In this document: piece after piece, positions 51,966 through 62,583 of the stretch
Layout: each line of letters opens with the position of its first letter
How positions within the stretch are numbered: position 1 is the stretch's first letter
Assembly (NCBI RefSeq): GCF_018881775.1
Contig: NZ_JACVPR010000001.1
Coordinates: 186,001-250,000, forward strand
Source of the DNA: Polynucleobacter sp. MWH-Loch1C5
GTDB taxonomy: Bacteria; Pseudomonadota; Gammaproteobacteria; Burkholderiales; Burkholderiaceae
Direction of reading: 5' to 3'
DNA length: 64,000 nt
Position numbers and translations under genes: made by a program
Notes under the pieces: generated by a model
Database searches by the model: none
The model's input: only the letters and a program-made list of their open reading frames with translations
Told to the model about the DNA's origin: nothing

Positions 51966-53183
51966 ATGAAATACAAATTAGTGACCAAGGCTATTGCAGC
52001 GGCCTGTTTGACTGCTATGGCAGCCGGCGTATCGGCGCAAAAAGTCAGCGATGATGTCATCAAAATTGGCGTTCTCACGGACCTATCCGGTATTTATTCT
52101 GATTTAGCAGGACAGGGTTCTGTGATTGCCGCTCGTATGGCAATTGAAGATTTTTCTAAGAATAAGACTGTTCTTGGCAAAAAAATCGAATTAGTTTCTG
52201 CAGACCATCAAAATAAAGCGGACATCACAGCCAATAAAGCACGTGAATGGTTTGATAAAGAAAAAGTGGATGTCATCGTTGACTTGGTGACCACTAGCGC
52301 AGCACTGGCTGCTATGGAAGTAGCTGAACAGAAAAATAAAATCACTTTGATTTCTGGTGCGGCTTCTTTAGATATCACTAACTCCAAATGTACCGCAACC
52401 AATGTGCATTGGACGTATGACACCTACGCTCTGTCTGTCGGTACAGGTGGTGCCATGGTTAAAGCTGGCAAGAAGAATTGGTTCTTCGTGACTGCTGACT
52501 ATGCTTTTGGTCACAATTTAGAACGTGATACTGCAGCGGTGGTGAATTCCTCTGGCGGCAAGGTAGTTGGCTCAGTTCGCCACCCCTTCCCTGGCAGCGA
52601 CTTCTCTAGCTTCTTGTTAAAGGCTCAAGCTTCAGGTGCTCAAGTAATTGGCCTCGCCAATGCAGGTCAAGATACGATTAACTCCATTAAGCAAGCCGCT
52701 GAGTTTGGCATCACACAAAAGCAAACGATTGTGCCCTTACTTATGTTTATTACAGACGTTCACTCATTGGGTCTCAAAGCCGCGCAAGGTTTGACAGTCA
52801 CTGAAGGCTTCTACTGGGACTTTAATGACAAAACGCGTGCCTGGTCTAAGCGCTTCTTCGCTCAACACAAGCGCATGCCAAGCATGGTGCATGCTGGTGT
52901 TTATTCAGCAGTACTCAATTATTTGAAGGCTGTTGAGGCCACTAAGTCTGACGACACAGCAGCAGTGATGGCTAAGTTGAAATCAACCCCGATTGATGAT
53001 GGCTTGTTCAAAGGCGTGATTCGTGCGGACGGTAAGTTTGAGCATGATATGTACCTCCTCGAAGTGAAAAAGCCAAACGAATCTACAACACCATGGGATT
53101 ACTACCATGTACGTGCTGTGATTCCAGCCAAGGATGCAACTTTGCCCTTGTCTAAATCAGTCTGTAAGTTGGTCAAGAAGTAA
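51966..53183 (+). CDS. ABC transporter substrate-binding protein (LivK/HAAT family)
   Basis: Signal peptide, VIKIGVLTDLSGIYSDLAGQGSVIAARMAIEDF; start at MKYKLVTK preferred. Confidence 0.92.
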   Translation: MKYKLVTKAIAAACLTAMAAGVSAQKVSDDVIKIGVLTDLSGIYSDLAGQGSVIAARMAIEDFSKNKTVLGKKIELVSADHQNKADITANKAREWFDKEKVDVIVDLVTTSAALAAMEVAEQKNKITLISGAASLDITNSKCTATNVHWTYDTYALSVGTGGAMVKAGKKNWFFVTADYAFGHNLERDTAAVVNSSGGKVVGSVRHPFPGSDFSSFLLKAQASGAQVIGLANAGQDTINSIKQAAEFGITQKQTIVPLLMFITDVHSLGLKAAQGLTVTEGFYWDFNDKTRAWSKRFFAQHKRMPSMVHAGVYSAVLNYLKAVEATKSDDTAAVMAKLKSTPIDDGLFKGVIRADGKFEHDMYLLEVKKPNESTTPWDYYHVRAVIPAKDATLPLSKSVCKLVKK

Positions 53184-53205
53184 TCGGGCTTGACTGGAGC
53201 GCATC

Positions 53206-54126
53206 ATGTTTGAATTACTCGGCATTACGCCGCAAGGTTTGGTGGCCCAACTTTTGGTTGGGTTAATCAATGGCTCTTTCTACGCCATCCTCAGCTTGGG
53301 GCTTGCCATCATTTTTGGTTTACTGAATGTGATTAATTTCACACATGGTGCGCAGTACATGTTAGGTGCATTTATTTCATGGATAGGGTTGACTCAGCTC
53401 GGTATGTGGCTAGGTCAACCCGACTTCGTGATGAATTACTGGGTGTCATTATTCTTAACCCCCATCATCGTTGCCATGATTGGTATCGCCATTGAAAAAA
53501 CGATGCTCAAACGTTTGTATCACTTAGATCATTTATACGGTTTATTACTGACTTTTGGTCTAGCTCTTGTCATGGAAGGCATGTTCCGCCACTGGTATGG
53601 CATTTCCGGTGAGAGCTATCCGGTTCCTGAAATTCTGCAAGGTGGCATACAACTCGAAAGCCTAGGCTTATTCCTACCCAAATATCGTGTCTGGGTCATT
53701 GCCGCATCACTGACTGTATGTCTAGGTGCTTGGTACCTTATTGAAAAGACAAAACTGGGCAACTATTTAAGAGCCGGCACAGAAAACCCAAAACTCTTGC
53801 AAGCATTGGGGATTAATGTGCCTCTGATGATTACCCTCACCTATGGTTTTGGGGTCGGCTTAGCAGCCTTTGCCGGTGTATTAGCAGCACCGGTATTTCA
53901 GGTGAACCCACTGATGGGTTCCAATTTAATTATTGTGGTGTTTGCTGTGGTCGTGATCGGTGGTATGGGCTCGATTATGGGTTCGATTGTGACCGGTTTG
54001 GGCCTTGGTTTATTGGAAGGCTTAACAAAAGTTTTCTACCCTGAAGCATCAAGCGTGATCATTTTTGTGATCATGGCAATTGTGTTATTGCTACGACCTG
54101 CTGGTCTGTTTGGAAAAGAAAAATGA
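53206..54126 (+). CDS. Branched-chain amino acid-type ABC permease (LivH type)
   Basis: LVGLINGSFYAILSLGLAIIFGLLNVINFTHGAQYMLGAF. Confidence 0.93.
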   Translation: MFELLGITPQGLVAQLLVGLINGSFYAILSLGLAIIFGLLNVINFTHGAQYMLGAFISWIGLTQLGMWLGQPDFVMNYWVSLFLTPIIVAMIGIAIEKTMLKRLYHLDHLYGLLLTFGLALVMEGMFRHWYGISGESYPVPEILQGGIQLESLGLFLPKYRVWVIAASLTVCLGAWYLIEKTKLGNYLRAGTENPKLLQALGINVPLMITLTYGFGVGLAAFAGVLAAPVFQVNPLMGSNLIIVVFAVVVIGGMGSIMGSIVTGLGLGLLEGLTKVFYPEASSVIIFVIMAIVLLLRPAGLFGKEK

Positions 54127-55070
54127 AAAATACAGGGCCTTATGTGCAGTGGATTTTGCTAGCGCTTTTATTGCTGGCACCGTTTCAAGATTTCATCTAC
54201 ATCATCTTTTTGATGAAGGTCTTGTGTTTTGCTTTGTTCGCTTGCGCGTTTAATTTATTGTTGGGGTACACCGGCTTACTCTCCTTTGGCCATGCTGCTT
54301 TCTTTGGTGGTGCCGCCTATATCTCTTCGCACGTATGTAAAGAGTGGGGTTGGACTCCTGAACTCGGTATTCTGGCTGGTATGGTCTATGCCGGGGTGAC
54401 CGGTTATATCGTTGGCTCTCTTGCGATTCGTCGCCAAGGTATTTACTTTGCCATGATCACCCTAGCACTATCCCAGTTGATCTTCTTCTTAGCCTTGCAA
54501 TTACCCTTCACCAAAGGTGAAGACGGTATCCAAGGGGTACCCCGCGGTCACTTTTTAGGTCTCATTAATTTATCTGATGACATCAGCATGTATTACTTTG
54601 TCCTGGCTATTTTTGTGGCAGGCTTTGTCTTAATTCAGAGAACGATTCACTCACCTTTTGGACAAGTACTTAAATCTATTCGCGAAAACGAACCACGAGC
54701 CATTTCATTAGGCTATGACGTGGCTAAGTTCAAATTACTCGCTTTTGTAATTTCCGCCACTATTGCTGGTATGGCAGGATCTACCAAATCTTTGGTCTTC
54801 CAACTAGCAAGTCTCACTGATGTGCACTGGCACATGTCTGGAGAAGTCGTTCTGATGACTATTCTGGGTGGTATCGGCACAGTTTTAGGTCCTATCGTAG
54901 GTGCGACGGTGGTGGTGGGTCTACAAAATTACTTGGCCGGTATTGGCTCATTTAGCACCATCGTTCTTGGTGCCATTTTTGTGATTTGCGTCTTAGCATT
55001 TCGTCGCGGTATTGTGGGTGAAATCCAAGAATTGTGGAATCGCAAAAATCAATCTAAAGCCTCTTCATAA
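54123..55070 (+). CDS. Branched-chain amino acid-type ABC permease (LivM type)
   Basis: NLLLGYTGLLSFGHAAFFGGAAY, SLAIRRQGIYFAMITLALSQ. Confidence 0.93.
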   Translation: MKNTGPYVQWILLALLLLAPFQDFIYIIFLMKVLCFALFACAFNLLLGYTGLLSFGHAAFFGGAAYISSHVCKEWGWTPELGILAGMVYAGVTGYIVGSLAIRRQGIYFAMITLALSQLIFFLALQLPFTKGEDGIQGVPRGHFLGLINLSDDISMYYFVLAIFVAGFVLIQRTIHSPFGQVLKSIRENEPRAISLGYDVAKFKLLAFVISATIAGMAGSTKSLVFQLASLTDVHWHMSGEVVLMTILGGIGTVLGPIVGATVVVGLQNYLAGIGSFSTIVLGAIFVICVLAFRRGIVGEIQELWNRKNQSKASS

Positions 55071-55105
55071 ACAGTCTCTAGTCCCCATGCTTGCATGGGG
55101 CTAGT

Positions 55106-55130
55106 AAAAAAAATGGCAGCCGAAGCTGCC
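55106..55130 (-). terminator. Terminator-like hairpin for the convergent aminotransferase gene
   Basis: GGCAGC-CGAA-GCTGCC (55115-55130), T-tract on the - strand after the hairpin. Confidence 0.75.
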
Positions 55131-55190
55131 TAACGCGTACGTCAAAATTAGATTGGCTCTGTTGTTTGTCTCCTCCGGCCCTTGACTGAA

Positions 55191-56378
55191 TTACGCTTGT
55201 AAAACTTCCTGTGCGGCCAATACACCGCTGCCCTTGAGCTGAATACCAAAGGCCTTCATGCCCATCTCGCAGCCGCTCAATGCGCCTAATAAGGCTAGCT
55301 CATTACACTCGCCTAAGTGACCAATACGATACATGCGGCCCTTAACCTTGCCTAAGCCAGTACCCAAAGATAAGTTGTAACGCTCATGGATGAGCTTACG
55401 CAACTGATCAGCATCCACCCCCTCAGGCGTCACCACACCCGTTAAAACGGGTGAGTAAACCGCAGGGTCTTGACATTGAATCTCCAAACCCCAAGCTTGC
55501 ACTGCTGCACGGCATGCCTTGGCTAAACGCTGGTGGCGCGCAAAAACTTGATCTAAACCCTCTGTGAGAATCATGTCCATGGCCTCATGCAAACCATAGA
55601 GCAAATTGGTGGCTGGGGTAGATGGCCAATAGCCCGTTTTATTAGATTCTAAAATTTCGTCCCAAGCCCAGAATGCTTTGGGTAACTTAGCAGTTTTGCT
55701 GGCCTCGATGGCACGTGGGGATAAAGCGTTAAAACCCAAACCAGGGGGCAACATCAACCCTTTTTGTGAACCACTGACTGTCACATCTACGCCCCACTCG
55801 TCGTGCCTGAAGTCTGCAGAGGCTAAACCAGAAATCGTATCCACCATCAAAAGAGCTGGATGCTTGGCTGCGTCAATCGCCTTTCTTACCGCTGCAATAT
55901 TAGAAGTCACACCCGTGGAAGTTTCATTGTGAACGACGCACACTGCCTTAATTTGATGTTGTGTATCCGCTTTGAGTCGCTCTTCAATTTTGGCGGCATC
56001 CACACCATAGCGCCAACCTTCAGCACCTGGCATACCTAAAAATTCTGTTTTTAAACCCAGTCTATCTGCGAGTTTTTTCCACAAAGTAGCAAATTGACCG
56101 GTCTCATACATTAAGACCAAATCACCAGGCGATAAGGTATTGACCAAGGCACCTTCCCAGGCGCCTGTTCCTGATGATGGATAAATAATCACAGGGTGCT
56201 TGGTTTTGAAGATCTTCTGGATATCGCTCAATATTTTTAGACCCAACTCCCCAAACTCAGGACCACGATGGTCGATGGTTTGGAAACTAATGGCACGCAA
56301 AACACGAGCAGGTACAGGGCTTGGGCCTGGGATGTGTAAAAAATGGCGGCCGGATGCGTGATTGTCTAATTTGAGCAT
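55191..56378 (-). CDS. Alanine/serine-glyoxylate aminotransferase family protein
   Basis: HFLHIPGPSPVPARVLRAISFQTIDHRGPEF, PLP-lysine region TVSGSQKGLMLPPGLGF. Confidence 0.9.
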   Translation of the reverse strand: MLKLDNHASGRHFLHIPGPSPVPARVLRAISFQTIDHRGPEFGELGLKILSDIQKIFKTKHPVIIYPSSGTGAWEGALVNTLSPGDLVLMYETGQFATLWKKLADRLGLKTEFLGMPGAEGWRYGVDAAKIEERLKADTQHQIKAVCVVHNETSTGVTSNIAAVRKAIDAAKHPALLMVDTISGLASADFRHDEWGVDVTVSGSQKGLMLPPGLGFNALSPRAIEASKTAKLPKAFWAWDEILESNKTGYWPSTPATNLLYGLHEAMDMILTEGLDQVFARHQRLAKACRAAVQAWGLEIQCQDPAVYSPVLTGVVTPEGVDADQLRKLIHERYNLSLGTGLGKVKGRMYRIGHLGECNELALLGALSGCEMGMKAFGIQLKGSGVLAAQEVLQA

Positions 56379-56432
56379 AGTGATAGTCTCTCTCGGTTGT
56401 TATTTGTAGAAATATTAAACCATTTTTCTTTT

Positions 56433-56548
56433 TTGTATGCAAAAAATATGATTAGGAATTAACCCTATAGTGGTAAATACCACTAAATATAGCGTGTTTT
56501 AGGGCTTTCTAAAAAGAATTGTATGCAGTATATTAAGAATGCATACAA
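56433..56548. promoter_or_regulatory. Operator-like repeat cluster between the divergent aminotransferase and GntR genes
   Basis: TTGTATGC at 56433 and 56519, GCATACAA at 56541, and perfect TAGTGGTA-AA-TACCACTA at 56468-56485. Confidence 0.65.
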
Positions 56549-56576
56549 AATTGTCGATAAGTGAGAATTTCCAGTC

Positions 56577-57275
56577 ATGGCTGCCATTATTCCGATTTCT
56601 TCTGAGCTCAATGCCCAAAACTTGCATGAAATGACCTTTCAAAAGCTACGCAATATGCTTGTCGAGGGTCAAATTGCACCAGGAAGCAAACTCAATGAAC
56701 GTGAATTAGCGGAACAATTGTGCGTTTCTCGTACCCCAATTCGTGAGGCAATACGTCGTTTAGCTGCGGATGGCTTAGTCGAACTGATTGCCAATCGCGG
56801 TGCAATTGCCGTCAAACTCGATCGTGAAGATATTCTGAACACCTTTGATGTGATTGCTAATTTAGAGGGTTTTTCAGGAGAATTAGCCGTACAAAATATT
56901 ACGGTAGAACAGTTAACAGAGCTAGAAGCCACTCACTACGAAATGTTGGCTCAGCATGCGCGTAAAGATCTGTCGAACTATTACCGCCTTAATCTAAAGA
57001 TTCACCACCTCATCAATCAGGCTGCCAACAATCCGGTTCTGACTCGCTTGTATCAACAAGTGAATGCGCGTATTGAGGCTTTGCGCTTCAAATCAAACCA
57101 AGATGAACACAAGTGGCAAAAAGCGATTGAAGAACATCAAGAAATGATCGACGCCCTTAAGGCACGCGACACACAACGTATGCGTGCCGTAATGCAGTCT
57201 CATGTGATGAACAAACGCGATGTAGTGTTGGCCCTATTAGATACAGAAAACTTCAGCATTGCTCAACAATCATGA
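56577..57275 (+). CDS. GntR family transcriptional regulator (FCD type)
   Basis: LNERELAEQLCVSRTPIREAIRRLAADGLVELIANRGAIAV wHTH, FCD-like C-terminus. Confidence 0.93.
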   Translation: MAAIIPISSELNAQNLHEMTFQKLRNMLVEGQIAPGSKLNERELAEQLCVSRTPIREAIRRLAADGLVELIANRGAIAVKLDREDILNTFDVIANLEGFSGELAVQNITVEQLTELEATHYEMLAQHARKDLSNYYRLNLKIHHLINQAANNPVLTRLYQQVNARIEALRFKSNQDEHKWQKAIEEHQEMIDALKARDTQRMRAVMQSHVMNKRDVVLALLDTENFSIAQQS

Positions 57276-60200
57276 ACAAACTTTACGAACCGATTACCGA
57301 TCAACAAGCACAAGTCCAAGCCTTAGCCCTTCGCCTCAAAAAAGAAACTCAAGGCGAGGTTTTACTCGATACGCCATCGCGTGGCCGTTATGCGACTGAT
57401 GCCTCGATTTACCAGGCTCTTCCTTTAGCCGTCTTTATTCCTAAGAGTGCTGCAGATATCGAAACCGCCATTCATTTGGCGCGCGAGCACAGCATACCGA
57501 TTCTGCCGCGCGGGGGTGGCACCAGTCAGTGCGGTCAAACGACCGGCGCAGCGCTCGTGATCGACAATACAAAACATATTCGGCAAATCGTTGATCTCAA
57601 CCTCGAGCAAGGCTATGTCGATGTTGAACCCGGCATTGTTTTAGATCATCTCAATGCAGCACTCAAAAAACATCAAGTATGGTTCCCCGTCGATGTATCC
57701 ACGGCAGCACAAGCCACTATCGGCGGTATGGCTGGCAATAACTCTTGCGGCAGTCGCTCAATTGCCTATGGCAATATGGTCCATAACGTTTTAGGTATCG
57801 AAGCCTGGCTTGCTAGCGGCCAATCCCATTGGTTTGGTCCGATGAGCAAGGCTCAAGGCCGCCCTCTTGAAATTGGTCAATTTGTTGCCGATTTAGCCAC
57901 TCGACTCCAACCTGAAATTGAAGAAAAATGGCCTAAAGTAATGCGTCGCGTTGCAGGTTATAACCTCGACATCTTCAATAATCAAAGTGAGCGACCTTAT
58001 ACCAGCGATGGTCAAGTGAACCTAGCTCATCTACTGGTCGGTAGTGAAGGATCCTTATCAGTCTATAAAAAACTTCGCTTGAAACTCGCCGAGCTACCGC
58101 GTCATAAAACTTTAGGGGTAGTGAATTTTGCCAGCTTCTATGACGCGATGGATAGCGCCCAGCATATTGTGAAGTTAGGGCCTTGCGCTGTGGAACTCGT
58201 CGATCGCACGATGATTGATTTATCGCGCAATAATCCGGCCTTCCGCTCAGTGATTGAAACTGCCCTCGTGAACCCTCAAGGAAAAACACCTGAGGCGATT
58301 TTGCTGGTTGAATTTGCCGGCTCTGATTTAGCGAGCCTGGAAAGAAAAGTGAAAGATCTCGTTGCCTTGATGTCAGATCTTGGTCAAGCTGATAGCGTAG
58401 TAGAGATGCTCCATCCAGAGATGCAAAAGAATCTCTGGGAAGTTCGTAAAGCAGGTCTGAACATCATGATGAGCTTAAAAGGCGATGGCAAGCCTGTCAG
58501 CTTCATCGAAGACTGTGCAGTCCCCTTGCCCAATTTGGCTGAGTACACCTCAGCACTGACAGAAGTATTTGCAAAATACGGTTCGCGCGGCACTTGGTAT
58601 GCCCATGCCTCCGTAGGCACCTTACACGTGCGCCCTATTTTGGATATGCGCCGTGACGGCGCACAGAAAATGCGTGCCATCGCTGAAGAAGCTGCTGAAT
58701 TAGTCCGTCGTTATAAAGGCGCCTACAGCGGTGAACATGGTGACGGCCTCTGTCGTGGCGAATGGATTGAATGGCAATTTGGCGAGCACATCACCAAAGC
58801 ATTTGCCCAAATCAAACACTATATGGATCCAAGTAACTTGCTGAACCCCGGCAAGATTATTAATCCACCGCGCATGGATGATGCACGCTACTTTAGATTT
58901 TCTCCACAATACCGCGTCATACCACTGCAGACCTCGTTAGATTGGTCACAGTGGAATGTGCAAAATGATCCAGTGACCGAAGAGACCACAGCACCAGGTA
59001 CCGGCGGCGATCCTGCACTCGGTTTTGCTAAGGCCGTGGAGATGTGTAATAACAACGGTCACTGTCGTAAGTTTGATGCCGGCACGATGTGCCCTAGCTA
59101 TCGCGTTACACGCGATGAAAAGCATCTCACTCGCGGCCGTGCCAATACCTTGCGACTCGCACTCTCCAATCAATTAGATCGTCCTGGCATGGATGGCTTC
59201 TTAGCTCCTGAAGTCAAAGAAGCTTTTGATTTATGTGTGAGTTGCAAAGGCTGTAAGCGCGAGTGCCCTACCGGCGTGGATATGGCTAAGATGAAGATTG
59301 AATATCTAAGCCACTACAAGAAAAAACATGGCTGGTCATTACGCGATCGAGCGATTGCTTATTTACCGAAGTACTCGCATTGGATTGCCGACATCCCTGG
59401 CTTGGCACATGCTCTCAATTGGTGCAACCAAAGTCCACTACTCAAGAAACTAGGTGAAAAATTACTCGGCTTCTCAGCCAAACGTAGCTTACCTAGCTGG
59501 CGTCGTGACACGATCTGGCGTGAAACGCTGGGTAGTAGCCTAGAAAACTTATTAAGTTCTGACAAACCTGTGGTTTTATGGGCAGATACTTTCAATGGCT
59601 CATTTGAAACGGAGAACCTACGCAGCGCTGTACGTGTTTTAGAGGCAGCGGGCTACTGTGTATATATCCCCAAGAAGAATAATGGCCACTACTGTTGTGG
59701 TCGAACTTATTTAGCGAGCGGCATGGTCGATCGGGCTAAAGCGTCTGCACAAGAGCTCGTGCAAGCCTTCAGTACTTTTAGCTCAAGAAATATCCCAGTG
59801 ATTGGCCTAGAACCTTCTTGCATACTCAGTTTACGAGATGAGTTTTTGGTCATGGGCCTCGGTTCTCCTGCTGAAAAGTTAGCTGCAGTGAGCCAAACTT
59901 TTGAAGAGTTTTTAAGTAAAGAGTATGAGGCAGGTCGGTTTATGCCGCAATTAAAGCCAGCGAGTCAAAACTTTTTATTGCATGGTCACTGCCATCAAAA
60001 ATCGTTTGATGCCGTCAAACCCATCATACGTCTGCTGCAATTAATCCCAGAAGCCAAGGTGCAAATGATTGAAAGCTCCTGTTGCGGTATGGCTGGTAGC
60101 TTTGGCTATGAAGCTGAACATTTTGACTTATCGATGCAAATGGCTGAACTGAATTTATTGCCCGCTATTCGTCAAGCGCCTGATGCTCTTTTAATTGCAG

Positions 60201-60292
60201 ATGGCTCTAGCTGTCGTCATCAAATTCAAGATGGTGTTGAGCGTCAAGCGTGGCATGTAGCACAAGTATTAGAAAAGCATTTAGCGCATTAA
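57272..60292 (+). CDS. FAD-binding/4Fe-4S/CCG-domain dehydrogenase (D-2-hydroxyacid or glycolate-type)
   Basis: FAD region LPRGGGTSQCGQTTGAALVID, CVSCKGCKRECPTGVDMAK, CCGRTYLASG and SSCCGMAGSFGYE motifs. Confidence 0.92.
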   Translation: MNKLYEPITDQQAQVQALALRLKKETQGEVLLDTPSRGRYATDASIYQALPLAVFIPKSAADIETAIHLAREHSIPILPRGGGTSQCGQTTGAALVIDNTKHIRQIVDLNLEQGYVDVEPGIVLDHLNAALKKHQVWFPVDVSTAAQATIGGMAGNNSCGSRSIAYGNMVHNVLGIEAWLASGQSHWFGPMSKAQGRPLEIGQFVADLATRLQPEIEEKWPKVMRRVAGYNLDIFNNQSERPYTSDGQVNLAHLLVGSEGSLSVYKKLRLKLAELPRHKTLGVVNFASFYDAMDSAQHIVKLGPCAVELVDRTMIDLSRNNPAFRSVIETALVNPQGKTPEAILLVEFAGSDLASLERKVKDLVALMSDLGQADSVVEMLHPEMQKNLWEVRKAGLNIMMSLKGDGKPVSFIEDCAVPLPNLAEYTSALTEVFAKYGSRGTWYAHASVGTLHVRPILDMRRDGAQKMRAIAEEAAELVRRYKGAYSGEHGDGLCRGEWIEWQFGEHITKAFAQIKHYMDPSNLLNPGKIINPPRMDDARYFRFSPQYRVIPLQTSLDWSQWNVQNDPVTEETTAPGTGGDPALGFAKAVEMCNNNGHCRKFDAGTMCPSYRVTRDEKHLTRGRANTLRLALSNQLDRPGMDGFLAPEVKEAFDLCVSCKGCKRECPTGVDMAKMKIEYLSHYKKKHGWSLRDRAIAYLPKYSHWIADIPGLAHALNWCNQSPLLKKLGEKLLGFSAKRSLPSWRRDTIWRETLGSSLENLLSSDKPVVLWADTFNGSFETENLRSAVRVLEAAGYCVYIPKKNNGHYCCGRTYLASGMVDRAKASAQELVQAFSTFSSRNIPVIGLEPSCILSLRDEFLVMGLGSPAEKLAAVSQTFEEFLSKEYEAGRFMPQLKPASQNFLLHGHCHQKSFDAVKPIIRLLQLIPEAKVQMIESSCCGMAGSFGYEAEHFDLSMQMAELNLLPAIRQAPDALLIADGSSCRHQIQDGVERQAWHVAQVLEKHLAH

Positions 60293-60352
60293 TGTTGTTG
60301 TTATGTAGTTTTGCAAGCAGTGAAAGGTTCATTTACCAATAAGGAGGAGAGC

Positions 60353-61342
60353 ATGAACACACGTCGCAAATTACTCGTCGCAGGATCGATCCTGGCAGCA
60401 GGATCATTAATGAATGTCCCGGTGATGGCTCAAAGTGGTGCTTGGCCCAACAAGCCGATTAGAGCCTTAGTCGGTTTTGCACCCGGCGGTGGCACAGATA
60501 TCGTGGCCCGCGCACTAGCCCCCAAAATGGGTGAGGTATTAGGACAATCCATCGTGGTCGAAAACCGCGCAGGTGCTGCCGGCACAATTGCCGCTGACAC
60601 TATTGCCAAACTACCCCCTGATGGCTACAACCTGCTGATTGGCCACTCCAACTCAAATGCGATTTCACCATTCGTGTTGCCTAAGATTGGTTATAACCCA
60701 GGCACAGATTTCACACCCATTACCTATATTGGTTACGTACCGAACGTACTCGTTGTGCATCCTTCAGTACCCGCCAATAGCGTTGAAGAATTAATTAAGT
60801 TAGCCAAGAGCAAGCCTGGTCAGCTGACATACGGATCATCAGGTATCGGTAGTACACAACATTTGGCTGGCGCACTTTTCTCGAAGATTGCAGGTGTGCA
60901 AATGAACCACATTCCCTACAAAGGTAGTGGTCAGGCCATCGTTGACTTGCTCGCAGGTCAAATCAATATGAACTTTGACACCATGCCACCGGTCTTGGAA
61001 CATATTCGTAGTGGCAAGCTCAAAGCCTTGGCGATTTCAACACCGAAACGCATCCCACAACTACCGAACGTGCCTACTTTTGAAGAAGTCGGCATCAAAG
61101 GGTTTGATGTGACTAACTGGTACTCCGTCATGGGTCCAAAGGGTATGCCAGCAGACATGGTGAATAAGATCGACAAAGCTGTCAAAGCAGCGATGGCCGA
61201 TCCTAAAAATAAGGCGACCTTAGATGCTCAAGGTTTGCAAACCGGTGGCGCTGACAGTCCTGCAGCCTTCGATGCTTTCTTGAAAGCTGAATTGACTAAA
61301 TATCAGCGCCTCGTGAAAGAACTCAACGTGAAAGCGGAGTAA
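60353..61342 (+). CDS. Tripartite tricarboxylate transporter (Bug family) substrate-binding protein
   Basis: WPNKPIRALVGFAPGGGTDIVARALAPKMGEVLGQSIVVENRAGAAGTIAAD. Confidence 0.93.
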   Translation: MNTRRKLLVAGSILAAGSLMNVPVMAQSGAWPNKPIRALVGFAPGGGTDIVARALAPKMGEVLGQSIVVENRAGAAGTIAADTIAKLPPDGYNLLIGHSNSNAISPFVLPKIGYNPGTDFTPITYIGYVPNVLVVHPSVPANSVEELIKLAKSKPGQLTYGSSGIGSTQHLAGALFSKIAGVQMNHIPYKGSGQAIVDLLAGQINMNFDTMPPVLEHIRSGKLKALAISTPKRIPQLPNVPTFEEVGIKGFDVTNWYSVMGPKGMPADMVNKIDKAVKAAMADPKNKATLDAQGLQTGGADSPAAFDAFLKAELTKYQRLVKELNVKAE

Positions 61343-61350
61343 GGCACTGC

Positions 61351-62583
61351 ATGAGCTCAATACCTAGCTCGACTTCACGCCCTCTGCCCTTAGAGGGCGT
61401 GAAGGTCCTTGATATTAGCCAAGTCATGGCAGGTCCCTATTGCTGCATGCTACTCGCGGATATGGGTGCCGATGTCATCAAAATAGAACCTCCAGGCACA
61501 GGAGATCAGACGCGTGGCGCCATGGGTTTCAAGATGAAAGGCCCCGATAGCATGGGCTTTTTGAATATGAACCGAAATAAGCGCAGTATCTCGCTGAATC
61601 TCAAATCTGATGCTGGAAAAAAAATTCTTTTTGAACTCGTTCAAGATGCAGATATCTTGGTGGAGAATTATCGCCCCGGCGTCATGAAAAAATTAGGCGT
61701 AGGTTATGAAGTTCTCTCTGAAATCAACCCGCGTTTAGTGTATGCCAGCATCTCTGGTTTCGGTCAATCCGGACCTTGGGCTGATCGCCCAGGCTTTGAT
61801 CTAATGGCCCAAGCCATGTCTGGAGTGATGGCCATGACGGGCCACGGCGATGGTAAGCCTGTCAAAGCAGGCGTGCCTGTGGCTGATATTGGCTGCGCCC
61901 TCTTTGCGCTCTACGGTGTTTTATCGGCTTACATTGGAGCCCAGAAAACAGGTGTGGGGCAATATATTGATGCCTCCCTATTTGACTCAGCGCTCGCATT
62001 TTCTATTTGGGATACCGCGCAATACTGGGGCACAGGAGAAGCACCTGTGGCTTTGGGTACCGCGAATCGAATGAGCGCACCCTATCAAGCGGTGAAAGCC
62101 CAAGATGGCTATTTTGTGATGGGCGCTACCAATAAAAAACTTTGGGAAAAACTCTGCAAGATTTTAGAGCGAGCAGATCTACTAGAAGATCCACGCTTTA
62201 TAACTATTGCTGATCGCCTAGCCCATCGCGAAGTCCTCATAGAAGAATTAGAAAAAAGTTTTGCTAAAAAGAAATGTGATGTTTGGATTGATGAGTTATT
62301 GTCACAGGGCATTCCTGCAGGCCCCATCTTGGACTATCCGCAGGCTTTTGCCAGTGAACATGGTCAACATCGTCAGATGAAAATGACGATCCCACATCCT
62401 ATCGAAGGCAGCGTTCCGAATATTGGCTTTGCAGTCAAAATGATGGGTACTCCACAACAGGTGCGTCGTCATCCCCCCTTACTCGGCGAACATACCCGGG
62501 AAATTCTTCTAGAAAAAGGGTTGACTGCAGAAGCGATAGAACAATATGAAGCCGCCGGTGCCTTTACACCAGAAAGAGAATAA
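61351..62583 (+). CDS. CoA transferase, family III (CaiB/BaiF)
   Basis: PLEGVKVLDISQVMAGPYCCMLLADMGADVIKIEPPGTGDQTR, GFDLMAQAMSGVM. Confidence 0.94.
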   Translation: MSSIPSSTSRPLPLEGVKVLDISQVMAGPYCCMLLADMGADVIKIEPPGTGDQTRGAMGFKMKGPDSMGFLNMNRNKRSISLNLKSDAGKKILFELVQDADILVENYRPGVMKKLGVGYEVLSEINPRLVYASISGFGQSGPWADRPGFDLMAQAMSGVMAMTGHGDGKPVKAGVPVADIGCALFALYGVLSAYIGAQKTGVGQYIDASLFDSALAFSIWDTAQYWGTGEAPVALGTANRMSAPYQAVKAQDGYFVMGATNKKLWEKLCKILERADLLEDPRFITIADRLAHREVLIEELEKSFAKKKCDVWIDELLSQGIPAGPILDYPQAFASEHGQHRQMKMTIPHPIEGSVPNIGFAVKMMGTPQQVRRHPPLLGEHTREILLEKGLTAEAIEQYEAAGAFTPERE

